Program-made: the position numbers and the translations under genes
Notes under the pieces: generated by a model
Databases searched by the model: none
The model's input: only the letters and a program-made list of their open reading frames with translations
Told to the model about the DNA's origin: nothing
Part shown: positions 1 to 6,761 of the stretch, in pieces
Layout of the letters: the number at the start of each line of letters is the position of its first letter
How positions within the stretch are numbered: position 1 is the first letter of the stretch
From: Oscillospiraceae bacterium
Lineage (GTDB): Bacteria; Bacillota; Clostridia; Oscillospirales; Ruminococcaceae
Reading direction: 5' to 3'
DNA length: 10,546 bases
Assembly: GCA_020024475.1 (NCBI GenBank)
Contig: JAHHTS010000075.1
Location: forward strand, 1-10,546

Positions 1-1490
1 TTACAAAACAGGGATAGAACAAAATGTAAATCTTGTTTTAAATACTGTAAGAGCTGCTAAGAAAAAGCCACTGCAGAGTCGCGTCTCCACCTGGGAAAAA
101 CGAAAGATAATAATGTGTATAACTCACAGAGTAAAGCCACTCATATACGATGGTGTGCGTTACTTTAATATTGGAGAAGTTATAGGGTTTGATATGCTTT
201 TCCCGGAGAAACTTCTAAAATGGAGGAAAGGCAACATGCATATAAAGCTTATCCTTGGTTTGCAATTTTCAACATATAGAGATGACTGATTTGAAAAGGT
301 AAAATTTAGGATGGACAGGTTGCAAATGATGGTAGACAAGGTTGTATACATACGGAAATAGCCTTTCAAAATAGTATATAAGCAAACGCATTAAATGACT
401 AAGATTCAAATGCAATTGCGAATGGGGTATTTTAATCTATATCGACACAGCAAAAGAAAGATTCAATTTTACGGAGAAAATGATACACAAAATTAAAAGC
501 AACATTGCAAAATATCCAGACTTTGATAGTAGGTTTTAAAAATGCCTTCGTATTTTTGAATGGCTGCTATTCAAAGTGCATTGGGAAGTGTTTCAAGTTA
601 TCAATTGAATCTTCAAAATTAGAATTCAGGAAATAAGAAAATGAAAGCCCCTAAATTACAACCTGCTAAAAAGTACAAAAGAGCAAAGCAGAAAATATAC
701 AGATGTAGCGAAATAATGGCATACAAGATTATGTAACTAATAACGCACATAGAAGATGGATAAGAATATCTCATATATGTGCGTGGGTAACGAGCAAACT
801 TGTCTTTAATGGTAGTTGTCCTGTAGTTAGAGATAATAATAACCACGAATTGTGCACATTAGATGATTGTAAAAGATACAATTGTGGCTAGAGTCCAGCT
901 ACAATATTGGTGCTCATTACTTTACTAGATAAATCTTAAAATTCTCGTATGAAAAGGTGAGGTCCTGGTTCTTGAAAAAAGTTCCTGAGCTTCGGCGTAT
1001 AACCCCATGCACTTTAAATACACTTAAATGCTTAACGTTGTAAAAAGTGTATTGCACTTATCCTTTGTTAACTGAGTTGTGGACTTTATGTTCGTAAGAA
1101 TATATTTTATAAGATTCAACTGTATCAAATATAAGAAGTCATATTCCTTAAAGTAATGGTAAACTCGTGACTTTAATCATGAAAGTTTTACAAGGGTGAA
1201 AAGGTGTATCCAACAAATATGCCAAAAAGGGGATATCAGCTTAATACAACATAAAGAGAAAAATGCAAAGCTCTTGAAGTACCACATTGTCTATATGGTT
1301 TAGGCTGTTTTAATAGAGTTAATATACAATTACACAACCCATAAAATTAAAAATTCACATAATAATATTAAATTGAACAAATTTTGAATTATTCAAATAT
1401 AAAGAATGACGATTTTATGAAAGTTAGAGTAATTTTATTTACTTTTAAGATACATAAATCTATTATAAAAATAAATGGGATGATTCCAAA
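1..1490. other. Long stretch with no supportable gene; decayed accessory DNA
   Basis: Every reading frame here is short and lacks a ribosome binding site at a plausible start. The longest open frames (minus strand, about 160-369 and 619-846) give low-complexity hydrophobic translations typical of AT-rich noise. Base composition looks less extreme before about 1300 than after, which suits old, mutated coding sequence. Plus-strand stretches at about 160-290 and 620-720 give protein-like translations interrupted by stops, but I cannot assign them to a family. I see no RNA gene, CRISPR array or clear terminator. Confidence 0.5.
2..67 (+). pseudogene. Possible internal fragment of an IS3-family transposase (OrfB)
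   Basis: The first 22 plus-strand codons read YKTGIEQNVNLVLNTVRAA followed by three lysines. This resembles the segment of IS3/IS150-type OrfB integrases just before the second catalytic aspartate (typically a variant of AYKxGxEQxxNLVLxTIxxAKKK, then LHSDQGFQY). The expected HSDQG motif does not follow: the frame continues as PLQSRVSTWEKR. Either the homology ends at a deletion junction near 68, or the resemblance is by chance. The identification is from memory of the family and rests on about 20 residues, so it is weak. Confidence 0.3.
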
Positions 1491-1495
1491 GAAAA

Positions 1496-1678
1496 ATGAT
1501 TTGTTGTACAATGAAAACCTATTATAAACAAGAAATAAAAGTCGAAAACGATAGTAAAACAATAACAATTTATAATGAAAAAAATTATGCAATTATTTTT
1601 GGTTTTAGCATTATGGCTATATGTTCAATTTTTGTTAATGCAGCAAGTGATAATAAGTTACTTATAGAGAATGTATAG
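1496..1678 (+). pseudogene. Possible frameshifted start of a secreted protein
   Basis: An ATG at 1580 opens a frame MKKIMQLFLVLALWLYVQFL, which begins like a Sec signal peptide (two lysines, then a hydrophobic run). In the overlapping frame, open from 1496, the same DNA reads IMAICSIFVNAASDNK, which looks like the end of a signal peptide with an A-x-A-type cleavage site. One indel between about 1595 and 1612 would join the two halves. There is no convincing ribosome binding site, and the mature part stops at 1678. This is inference only; the whole stretch may be non-coding. Confidence 0.25.
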
Positions 1679-1877
1679 TTTGATACACAACATGGACATT
1701 ATTTTCAGTGGCTTGTATGACAAATTGAGTATTGAATCAGTATACAGGCTCATATCCAAAACCAAGTCATACTTGTAACTACATGGACTGAAATTAGAAA
1801 AATAATTTATTGATATTGAAAATGATAAAAAGGGTATAAAATACTCAGTGAGTAAATCTTTTGAAAATCAGTAATAG

Positions 1878-2510
1878 ATATCGCAAATAGATAAAAATAC
1901 ATCTGCAATATATCTTATTAAGTTTTCTGAAGTAAATATGCTGGCTAAGAATAGTGATTTTTATCCAATGACTATTAACGAAACTACATATACAAATAAA
2001 AAAGAAGCTGGTAATAAAATACTTTTATTCTGTAAAAGTATGACAAAAACAAAAGCAGTAGAAATGGGAGAGCATAAAGGTTTTAAGCTATCTGTATCTT
2101 TAGATGTATTTAATGGAGCTTTTGTCTTATCATTAAAAAATAAACTTACATATAATGTTACATTAGTTGATGATATATTTGGTAATATTCAAAGAATTGA
2201 CAATGTTTTGAATAATATTAATAATCAAATAAATACCGAAAAAACAAAATTACAAAACTGCTATAAGCAACTTGAAAATGCGAAAATAGAATTAGACAAA
2301 CCTTTTTCAAAAGAAAAAGAATTTAACGAGAAAATGTCTTGATTTAATAAATTAAATATATTACTCAATCTTGATAAAACAGATAACAATTTAGCAAATG
2401 ATGAAGAACCAAAATCATCATTAGATGATTTGTTGAAAGATGGTAAATCGAGATGTGAAAATAAGAGAAGTATAAATTCTACTAATCGAGACGATGAAAT
2501 TTCATTATAA
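1878..2510 (+). pseudogene. C-terminal fragment of a conjugative-element SNF2-type helicase/methylase protein, with in-frame stop
   Basis: The frame is open from 1878 and reads through the motifs MTINETTYTNKKEAG, GEHKGFKLSVS, FGNIQRIDNVLNNI and KTKLQNCYKQLENAKIELDKPF. This order matches the extreme C-terminus of the very large helicase proteins of Firmicute integrative conjugative elements: an (I/M)TIGxxTYTxxxxAG block, a G(E/K)xxGFxLxVS strand, then a coiled coil ending in KPF-x-EEEL. A TGA at 2340-2342 interrupts the frame after KMS, but it continues with FNKLNILLNLDK and an acidic tail to TAA at 2508-2510. In the family an arginine sits at the stop position (KxARxxELN), so CGA to TGA is the simplest origin. 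The large helicase core expected upstream is not recognisable in 1-1877, so this is a 5'-truncated remnant. The part before the stop could still be translated from ATG 1938, but no good ribosome binding site precedes it. Confidence 0.7.
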
Positions 2511-2611
2511 TAAGTAAAAATAATATATTATAAAAATGGTCGACAATAATAACAAAATATAATATGATTATTATAAAAGTTTTCGTAACCATTTTTTACA
2601 AGGTAAATTGA

Positions 2612-2640
2612 TTTACTAGTACTACAAAATAAGTTATAAT
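2612..2640 (+). promoter_or_regulatory. Putative sigma-A-type promoter for the small gene and recombinase block
   Basis: TTTACT at 2612-2617 and a consensus TATAAT at 2635-2640 are separated by exactly 17 bp. This lies about 50 bp before the start codon at 2691 and is the best-spaced promoter upstream of this plus-strand block. A short palindrome (GTAAAT-tg-ATTTAC, 2603-2616) overlaps the -35 box and could be a protein-binding site, for example for the downstream recombinase. In DNA this AT-rich such matches are partly expected by chance. Confidence 0.4.
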
Positions 2641-2690
2641 AAATTATGGTTTATTGTAATCTCATATTGAAAAATAAAAGGAGAAAAATT

Positions 2691-2918
2691 ATGACACAAT
2701 ATCCAATATATCCGGTTCCTCTTAATGAAATGCTTGAAATATTAAAAAACCTTGGATTCACTAAACTTGAAAATAGTGGCATTGTATATAATATCGATAC
2801 ATTTTCAGCCCAGTATGAAACAGACAACGAGTTTTGGTTCGACATTGAATAAAAAACAATCAATGAGTATAATTCAGCTGGTGAATATACTGGCACATAT
2901 TTTTACTGTTCAAAGTAG
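2691..2918 (+). pseudogene. Small unknown protein gene, interrupted by a single TAA
   Basis: The start at ATG 2691 is chosen because AAAAGGAGA lies at the right distance upstream; the longer frame from 2646 has no binding site. The 53-residue product begins MTQYPIYPVPLNEMLEILK and ends FWFDIE at TAA 2850-2852. Reading on in the same frame gives 21 further protein-like residues, KTINEYNSAGEYTGTYFYCSK, to TAG at 2916-2918, just before the recombinase start. So the ancestral product was probably about 75 residues and has lost its tail to one nonsense substitution. It is soluble, mildly acidic and aromatic-rich, with no signal peptide or membrane segment. I do not recognise the family. It is the first gene after the putative promoter and sits 6 bp before the recombinase, so the two are probably cotranscribed. 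Confidence 0.55.
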
Positions 2919-2924
2919 GTTATT

Positions 2925-3473
2925 ATGATTTTTGGATATATACGAGTTTCCACTACCTCTCAAAATATAGATAGACAACAAGACGCTTTATTAGCTGCTG
3001 GTGCTGAACGATTATTTATAGATAAAGTTACAGGCACAAAAGCTGACAGACCTCGGTTAAAAGAAATGTTTAGTTTTTTAAGGCCTAATGATGTAGTTAT
3101 TGTCACGGAGCTTTCGAGGTTCGGTAGAAGTACAAAAGACTTGTTTAATTTAGTTGAACAGCTAGAGAAAATGGGTGTTGAATTTAAAAGCTTAAAAGAA
3201 ACAATTGATACAACTACAGCATACGGAAAATTCTTTTTTACAATAAACTGTGCCTATGCTCAATTACAAAGAGATTTAATAGTCCAGAACACAAAAGAAG
3301 GACTGGAGGCTGCCAGGGCAAGAGGTAGAAAAGGTGGTAGGCCTTGCGTAGATAAAAACAAATTAAACACAGCCCTAAAAATGTACGAAAGCAAAGATTA
3401 TTCAATAAAAGAGATAACGCAGCTAACCGGTATAAGTCAGGGTACTCTATATAAATATGTACACAAACAATAA
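2925..3473 (+). CDS. Serine recombinase of the resolvase/invertase family
   Basis: This 182-residue protein has the normal length and layout of small serine recombinases (TnpR, Hin, Pin types). The N-terminal catalytic domain opens MIFGYIRVST, with the nucleophile Ser9 and Arg7. The second active-site cluster is ELSRFGRS at 62-69, giving Arg65 and Arg68; the usual aspartate of LDRLGR is Ser64 here. The QxD...GxDxxFxDKxTGTKADRP-type region follows at about 17-43, the long dimerisation helix around 105-130, and then an RKGG(R)P linker at 134-139. A C-terminal helix-turn-helix (IKEITQLTGISQGTLYKY, about 161-178) binds the crossover site. Such enzymes cut and rejoin two DNA sites through a 5' phosphoserine intermediate, resolving cointegrates or inverting segments. 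A modest TAGG binding site precedes the ATG. The gene is intact while most neighbours are broken, and it ends 15 bp before the MSKYNF gene. Whether it acts as resolvase or invertase cannot be told from sequence alone. Confidence 0.93.
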   Translation: MIFGYIRVSTTSQNIDRQQDALLAAGAERLFIDKVTGTKADRPRLKEMFSFLRPNDVVIVTELSRFGRSTKDLFNLVEQLEKMGVEFKSLKETIDTTTAYGKFFFTINCAYAQLQRDLIVQNTKEGLEAARARGRKGGRPCVDKNKLNTALKMYESKDYSIKEITQLTGISQGTLYKYVHKQ

Positions 3474-3488
3474 AAGAGGTTCTATAAG

Positions 3489-3761
3489 ATGAGTAAATAT
3501 AATTTTGAAGTCAATGTTGTTAAAAAATCCAATTTATCTCACCAAGATATTATCTTAGCTGATGCACTTATTGAAGAATGGAAAAATAAAACAAATATGC
3601 TTCAAAAAAATGAAACAACTTTTTTTAAAGAAAAAACAGATAATAACGATTTGGCTCTTGCTGGGACTTTCGCTCATAAATTATCTTTGTATCCTTTTTT
3701 ATTCGAAAGTATACAAGTTAAAAATTATGGAGAAAATTCAAGACCTACTAGGTATTTATGA
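3489..3761 (+). CDS. Unknown ~90-residue protein (MSKYNF family, copy 1)
   Basis: The ATG at 3489 follows AAGAGG 10 bp upstream and lies 15 bp after the recombinase stop. The product starts MSKYNFEVNVVKKSNLS, is lysine- and asparagine-rich, has a predicted helical middle (DIILADALIEEWKNKT) and no signal peptide. A second copy starts at 4025 (MSKYNFKVIAEIKPDLS), and the two align over their whole length, including their ends (KLSLYPFLFESIQVKNY versus LKRFSSYFSKLEYYDY). The stop codon overlaps the ATG of the following VapD-like gene as ATGA (3758-3761), the arrangement expected for translational coupling. Being paired twice with a toxin-family gene makes an antitoxin or accessory partner possible, but there is no recognised antitoxin motif and this is only inference from context. 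Confidence 0.6.
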   Translation: MSKYNFEVNVVKKSNLSHQDIILADALIEEWKNKTNMLQKNETTFFKEKTDNNDLALAGTFAHKLSLYPFLFESIQVKNYGENSRPTRYL

Positions 3762-3964
3762 TTGCTGTTTGTAGATATATTTCTCTTGATTTTGCTACAA
3801 AAAGGTCGAACAATTTTATGGCAATAACTCTTCACCATATGCTGTTCTAAAAAATTATCTAATAAAATTAGGATATACTTATTCAAAAATATTAACTTTA
3901 TATATCTAAATATAAATCTTCAGAATATCTATATCTTTGCACAAAAAAGGATATTGAAAGATAA
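3758..3964 (+). pseudogene. VapD-like (Cas2-fold endoribonuclease family) gene, copy 1, frameshifted
   Basis: From ATG 3758 the frame reads MIAVCRYISLDFATK. It then shifts by one base in the A-run at 3799-3803, continuing as KVEQFYGNNSSPYAVLKNYL and IKLGYTYSK. A second shift near 3903-3908 leads to SKYKSSEYLYLCTKKDIER and TAA at 3962-3964. The pattern [LF]xFDxxTxxLxQxYxxxxxxAYxxIKNFLxKxGF is shared with the copy at 4311 and resembles VapD proteins, small single-domain ribonucleases related to Cas2. It is about half as long as copy 2, so the C-terminal half has also been shortened. Copies 1 and 2 both end in DIER followed by TAA. The first part overlaps the upstream gene by ATGA. The frameshifts rest on my reading of the translation and assume no sequencing error in the A-run. 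Confidence 0.5.
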
Positions 3965-4009
3965 AATAACTACTGGTCTCAGTCAGGGAAATATGTATAC
4001 AAATAATAA

Positions 4010-4024
4010 AGGAGATATATAAAT
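4010..4024 (+). promoter_or_regulatory. Strong ribosome binding site for the broken copy 2
   Basis: AAAGGAGATATATAAAT directly precedes ATG 4025 with good Shine-Dalgarno complementarity. Translation initiation signals are therefore still intact although the gene it serves stops after 18 codons. This fixes 4025 as the real start of the second MSKYNF copy. Confidence 0.6.
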
Positions 4025-4285
4025 ATGAGTAAATATAATTTCAAAGTAATTGCAGAAATTAAACCTGATTTATCTGAATAAGAAAAACAACTGATAACAG
4101 AACAAATTGCCATTTTGCAAGAAAATTTCCACATAATTAAAGCTGATGATGGCTGCTACTATAAATCTGGTATCATCAACAGCCAAAAAGATGATTTCGG
4201 TTCTGTAATTTTCTTTTTCTGTGTGCTTAAACGATTTAGTAGTTACTTTTCTAAACTGGAATATTACGACTACACCGGTAAGTAA
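4025..4285 (+). pseudogene. MSKYNF-family protein, copy 2, stopped at codon 19
   Basis: The frame begins MSKYNFKVIAEIKPDLSE, meets TAA at 4079-4081, and then stays open as EKQLITEQIAILQENFHII and onward to YYDYTGK and TAA at 4283-4285. The total of about 86 codons matches the 90 codons of copy 1 at 3489. Aligned to copy 1, the stop falls at LSE*E opposite LSHQD, that is at a glutamine, so a single CAA-to-TAA change explains it. No start with a binding site allows the downstream part to be expressed efficiently. The intact copy 1 probably makes this copy dispensable. Confidence 0.55.
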
Positions 4286-4310
4286 GTATTTATTGCTAAA
4301 TGGTAATAAT

Positions 4311-4729
4311 ATGGAAAATAATAATTGGCAAAATGGGGTTGTTTTATCTTTTGATTTAGATACTAATTTGTTAAAACAACATTATTCAATACATTATTCT
4401 GGAGCTTACAGATTAATCAAAAACTTTTTATTAAAAAACGGATTTGAACACAATCAAGATAGTGACTATATTAATCCAATATGACAAGATTTGATGCTGT
4501 TAATGTTTTAGTAGACTTATCGTATAAGTATAGTTGGTTTCCTTTATGTGTAAAAAAAGTTAATTTAAGTCCGAATGTAGAGGTTCTTGAAGTATCTAAT
4601 GAGATACGAACTTTGGTTAATAACAAAAAAACCTTATAAAATTTGTTGGACTCAGCTCAAATGCGAGCTGATACTGAAAATAATATTAAGTCAGATGTAC
4701 TCCAAAAAACAGAGGACATTGAAAGATAA
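4311..4729 (+). pseudogene. VapD-like (Cas2-fold endoribonuclease family) gene, copy 2, frameshift plus stop
   Basis: The likely start MENNNWQNGVVLSFDLDTN lies at 4311 in a longer frame open from 4221. It continues LLKQHYSIHYSGAYRLIKNF and LLKNGFEHNQDSDYINP, then hits TGA at 4482-4484. Restoring one A in the AA run near 4478 joins it to MTRFDAVNVLVDLSYKYSWF and PLCVKKVNLSPNVEVLEVSN. A TAA at 4637-4639 interrupts again, and the frame runs on through NLLDSAQMRADTENNIKSDV to DIER and TAA at 4727-4729. The FDLDT start, the AY..IK.FL..GF helix and a later W-F/CVKKV segment fit VapD, where the N-terminal strand carries the catalytic aspartate (known for the family, not tested here). The full product would be about 139 residues, longer than the usual ~90 of VapD. 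The start has only a weak binding site. Confidence 0.55.
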
Positions 4730-4765
4730 AAATGATATAAGTAAAATATAATACAGAATAAGCAT

Positions 4766-4794
4766 AAAAACCAGAGGATATTCCTCTGGTTTTT
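4766..4794. terminator. Bidirectional intrinsic terminator
   Basis: A perfect 13-bp inverted repeat (AAAAACCAGAGGA, loop TAT, TCCTCTGGTTTTT) gives a GC-containing stem flanked by A and T tracts, so it can work on both strands. It lies 37 bp after the last codon of the plus-strand VapD-like block and 1 bp beyond the stop of the minus-strand membrane gene at 4796. It separates two convergent transcription units. Confidence 0.88.
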
Positions 4795-4795
4795 A

Positions 4796-5035
4796 TTAAT
4801 TGTTAAGTTGTTTTAATATATCACTTATTTTTTTATAAGATAGTCCTGAAAAAACAAATATGAGACAGGACATCGTACCAAGAACTTTAAAATACATGGT
4901 ATATCCAACCTTCTGAGACAAACCAACATATCCTGAGAATAAAGCTAATATTACAATGATAACTAAATTACAGATTAAAAATTTCTTTATCTCGTTTAAA
5001 CTTTGAATTATCTTATTTTTTTTGTTTTTTTCCAT
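4796..5035 (-). CDS. Small two-segment membrane protein, unknown function
   Basis: The 79-residue product has a lysine/asparagine-rich N-terminus (MEKNKKNKIIQSLNEIKK). Two predicted transmembrane helices follow (about 19-38, FLICNLVIIVILALF; and 49-67, KVLGTMSCLIFVFSG), then a charged tail. GTAGGAG sits 6-7 bp before the ATG, which supports the start. Two close positive charges before segment 1 suggest a cytoplasmic N-terminus. It follows an 18-codon signal-peptide-like stub and a conserved upstream block shared with the intact cassette at 6818-8194. It therefore occupies the place of the membrane partner of a cassette whose secreted gene has been deleted. I see no clear similarity to the two longer membrane proteins of the other cassettes. 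A convergent terminator lies immediately downstream. Confidence 0.65.
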   Translation of the reverse strand: MEKNKKNKIIQSLNEIKKFLICNLVIIVILALFSGYVGLSQKVGYTMYFKVLGTMSCLIFVFSGLSYKKISDILKQLNN

Positions 5036-5043
5036 ATTAACTC

Positions 5044-5100
5044 CTACAATAGATTTTCTACTAAAAATAACACAGTAAATTTACTTAAAGATTTTCTCAT
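5044..5100 (-). pseudogene. Signal-peptide stub of a deleted secreted-protein gene, or a short leader peptide
   Basis: An AAAGGAGAA binding site precedes the ATG at 5100. The 18 codons read MRKSLSKFTVLFLVENLL and end in TAG at 5044-5046. The basic start and hydrophobic run resemble the signal peptides of the secreted proteins at 8002 (MSKYKKVIALSLSIIFALNI) and 10025 (MKTFFYKLFASFLAIVLLL), and the upstream DNA is homologous to that of the 8002 gene. The simplest reading is that almost all of the secreted gene was deleted, leaving its start. The stop codon overlaps the binding site of the next gene (TTGTAGGAG), so translation of the stub may now be coupled to the 79-residue membrane protein. 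A true leader peptide is the alternative. Confidence 0.45.
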
Positions 5101-5173
5101 AATAAGTTCTCCTTTGAAATTTAAAAATATTATTTTCTTGTAGATAATAGTTGCTTACAAATAATTTAACAGG

Positions 5174-5302
5174 TCATTGGAATCACCTTTTTATTGTTAT
5201 ATTTGTTACTAACATTGTAACATATTTCACCTTTCTTATGGCTATAGAATTTTTGATTATAGTTTTGGTAATTTTATATAAATATATCAATTATAAATTC
5301 TT
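5174..5302 (-). repeat. Conserved upstream block, copy A (promoter/leader region)
   Basis: This ~129-bp stretch aligns with 8064-8194. The match begins with an identical 17-mer (plus strand TCATTGGAATCACCTTT, 5174-5190) and ends with a near-identical TTTTGGTAATxTTATAxAAATATAT segment and TTCTTA. Both copies lie upstream of a signal-peptide start on the minus strand (77 and 65 bp from the 17-mer to the ATG), so this is probably the shared promoter and leader of the cassette. A plus-strand open frame across it (5151-5333) is low complexity and has no credible homology. Confidence 0.6.
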
Positions 5303-5339
5303 AGCTTTCTATGAATTACATTTCGTAGATTAGTAACCA

Positions 5340-5856
5340 TTGTGAACATTATGAAGAAAAAAATATCAAAGTATAAATGATAGCTCTATAATCCGTAAAA
5401 AGATGAGTGAATCTTGATTTGTTCCAAGTAAAAATTCAAACTTAGATGCCAGAGATCTAAAACGCTTATTAATAAAGGTCGCATACTTTTAATAGGTTGA
5501 CGATGTGAAGCTGATAGAGTTTTTTGCATGTTAGCTTTTTTTAAAATAGAACTATAACATTTCGAAATAAAAATTAGCCCCCCATGAGTCAGTAGATCAT
5601 GAGGGGGTTATTCCGTTTTTTGCAAGATGTACCTATCTATGCAACCATTTGAAAAACATTTAGTATTAACTATTTTGTCTAAATATTCTCTTTAAAAATA
5701 ATAGATATCCAAAATTGATTATAGCTTGCAATATAAAGCAAATAGAGTACACTTTGATTTCAAGGATAGAATTGTCAACTATAATATGTACAATAAAAAT
5801 ATATACATATAAACACAATACAATTTCCAATAGTAAATTTATTATAGCTAGTGTTT
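5340..5856. other. Intergenic stretch without a recognisable gene
   Basis: No frame here has a binding site plus protein-like content. The plus-strand part 5400-5545 reads like decayed coding sequence (for example NLDARDLKRLLIK), but I cannot identify it. A weak stem (AAGCT 5508-5512 with AGCTT 5533-5537 followed by a T run) could terminate plus-strand transcription. The part 5600-5856, where the missing half of the insertion sequence should be, is very AT-rich and shows no transposase-like translation in any frame. Confidence 0.5.
5579..5607. terminator. GC-rich hairpin, probable terminator
   Basis: GCCCCCCATGA pairs with TCATGAGGGGG with one bulged base and a ~9-base loop. T-rich sequence lies on both sides: plus strand ATTCCGTTTTTT, minus strand CTAATTTTTATTT. 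The stem is by far the most GC-rich stretch nearby. It can end transcription from either direction, including read-through from the truncated insertion sequence. Confidence 0.6.
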
Positions 5857-6198
5857 TTATTTTTTTGCAATTTTTCCTTTGTATGAACTGTATTTTCTGC
5901 TTTTACGTGTAAATGATGTAACCTGAAGCCCTAGTTTTTGCATAATTCTTTGAACTTTCTTTTTATTAACGATATGACCCTGGTTACGAAGTTCTGCTTG
6001 CATGCGACGATATCCGTAATCTTTATTATCTTTTCTGATTTCAAGCATTTTTTCTTCAAGCTCTTTATCAGGATCTTCACGATCCAATCGTTTTTGCCAG
6101 TAAATATAAGTTGCTTTAGGCATGCCAGTGTATGAGAGAAGATCTTTTAATTTAAACTGTCCTCGGAGGCTGCTGATGATTTTTGTCGTTCTCTCATT
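5857..6198 (-). pseudogene. IS150-type transposase OrfB, N-terminal part only
   Basis: In the -1 frame relative to orfA the translation reads RTTKIISSLRGQFKLKDLLS, then YTGMPKATYIYWQKR, and LEIRKDNKDYGYRRMQAELR, the HTH_21-type N-terminal region of IS3 OrfB (about 280 residues when complete). The frame stops at 5857 right after RKYSSYKGKIAKK, where a full protein would go on to the integrase core with its DDE residues. A run of five A's in CGACAAAAATCA near 6180 is where the usual -1 programmed frameshift would join OrfA to OrfB. No catalytic residue remains, so the product cannot be an active transposase. Confidence 0.85.
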
Positions 6199-6740
6199 TT
6201 GGCTTCGTCCTCTAAATGCAACCTCATCAGTTCTTTTAAAAATGCGTTCTCTATTCTTAGTTTAAGAAGCTCATCTTCTAAATCCATTACGTATTCTGCA
6301 CTTGTATCTATTGATGTTTTATCTACTACAGCTTCATCTTTGTGTTGAGATGTTATATTTTTCTTGGATTTATTCAAAGTTTTCTTACGACCTTTCTTAC
6401 GAGGCCTCAGACTATCCGGACCAGCTATACGAAAACGTTGAACCCAGTTAGCAATCATTGCTGGAGTTGTTATTCCTTCGATAATAGCTAATTCCTGATA
6501 GGATACTTCTGTTGATAAGTATAACTCTACCACATGAAGTTTCTTTTCAAAAGTATATTTTTTATTTTGACGTGAGCGCAATAATCCTTCATCACCATAA
6601 TTTCTAAAAGTCTTTACCCATTCTTTAATAGGTGTACTAGATGGAATATCAAATTTTTCAGCAAGATACCCATAGCTACCATCTCCATTTAAGTATTCCT
6701 GCACGACTTTTCTCTTAAAATCAAAGCTATATTTAGCCAT
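6147..6740 (-). CDS. IS150-type transposase OrfA (DNA-binding subunit)
   Basis: The 197-residue protein has two successive helix-turn-helix units. The first is at about 5-58 (KRKVVQEYLNGDGSYGYLAE ... IKEWVKTFRNYGDEGL), the second at about 67-115 (KLHVVELYLSTEVSYQELAI ... IANWVQRFRIAGPDSLRPRK). A basic linker follows, then a leucine-zipper-like coiled coil near 150-175 (MDLEDELLKLRIENAFLKEL). This is the usual build of IS150/IS3 OrfA, which binds the element's terminal repeats and supplies the oligomerisation helix to the OrfAB fusion transposase. The start has GGGAGGT about 10 bp upstream. The gene is complete, but its partner orfB is cut, so OrfA can at most bind ends or repress related elements. 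Confidence 0.92.
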   Translation of the reverse strand: MAKYSFDFKRKVVQEYLNGDGSYGYLAEKFDIPSSTPIKEWVKTFRNYGDEGLLRSRQNKKYTFEKKLHVVELYLSTEVSYQELAIIEGITTPAMIANWVQRFRIAGPDSLRPRKKGRKKTLNKSKKNITSQHKDEAVVDKTSIDTSAEYVMDLEDELLKLRIENAFLKELMRLHLEDEAKMRERQKSSAASEDSLN

Positions 6741-6761
6741 AAAAATACCGACCTCCCAATC

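Noticed and set aside
619..846. Minus-strand 75-codon open frame
   Set aside because: No ribosome binding site, skewed low-complexity hydrophobic content, and no neighbour that would give it context.
3562..3774. Plus-strand 70-codon frame inside the first MSKYNF gene
   Set aside because: It is an alternative frame of the 3489-3761 gene, whose frame is supported by its binding site and by the paralogue at 4025.
5151..5333. Plus-strand hydrophobic open frame
   Set aside because: It lies on the non-coding strand of the conserved leader block, has no ribosome binding site, and is not maintained in the homologous copy at 8064-8194.
5628..5640. TGTACCTATC as the possible right end of the truncated insertion sequence
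   Set aside because: Only the first six bases match the left terminal repeat; the following C-run and AAAAGTTAGAC are absent, so a chance match is likely.
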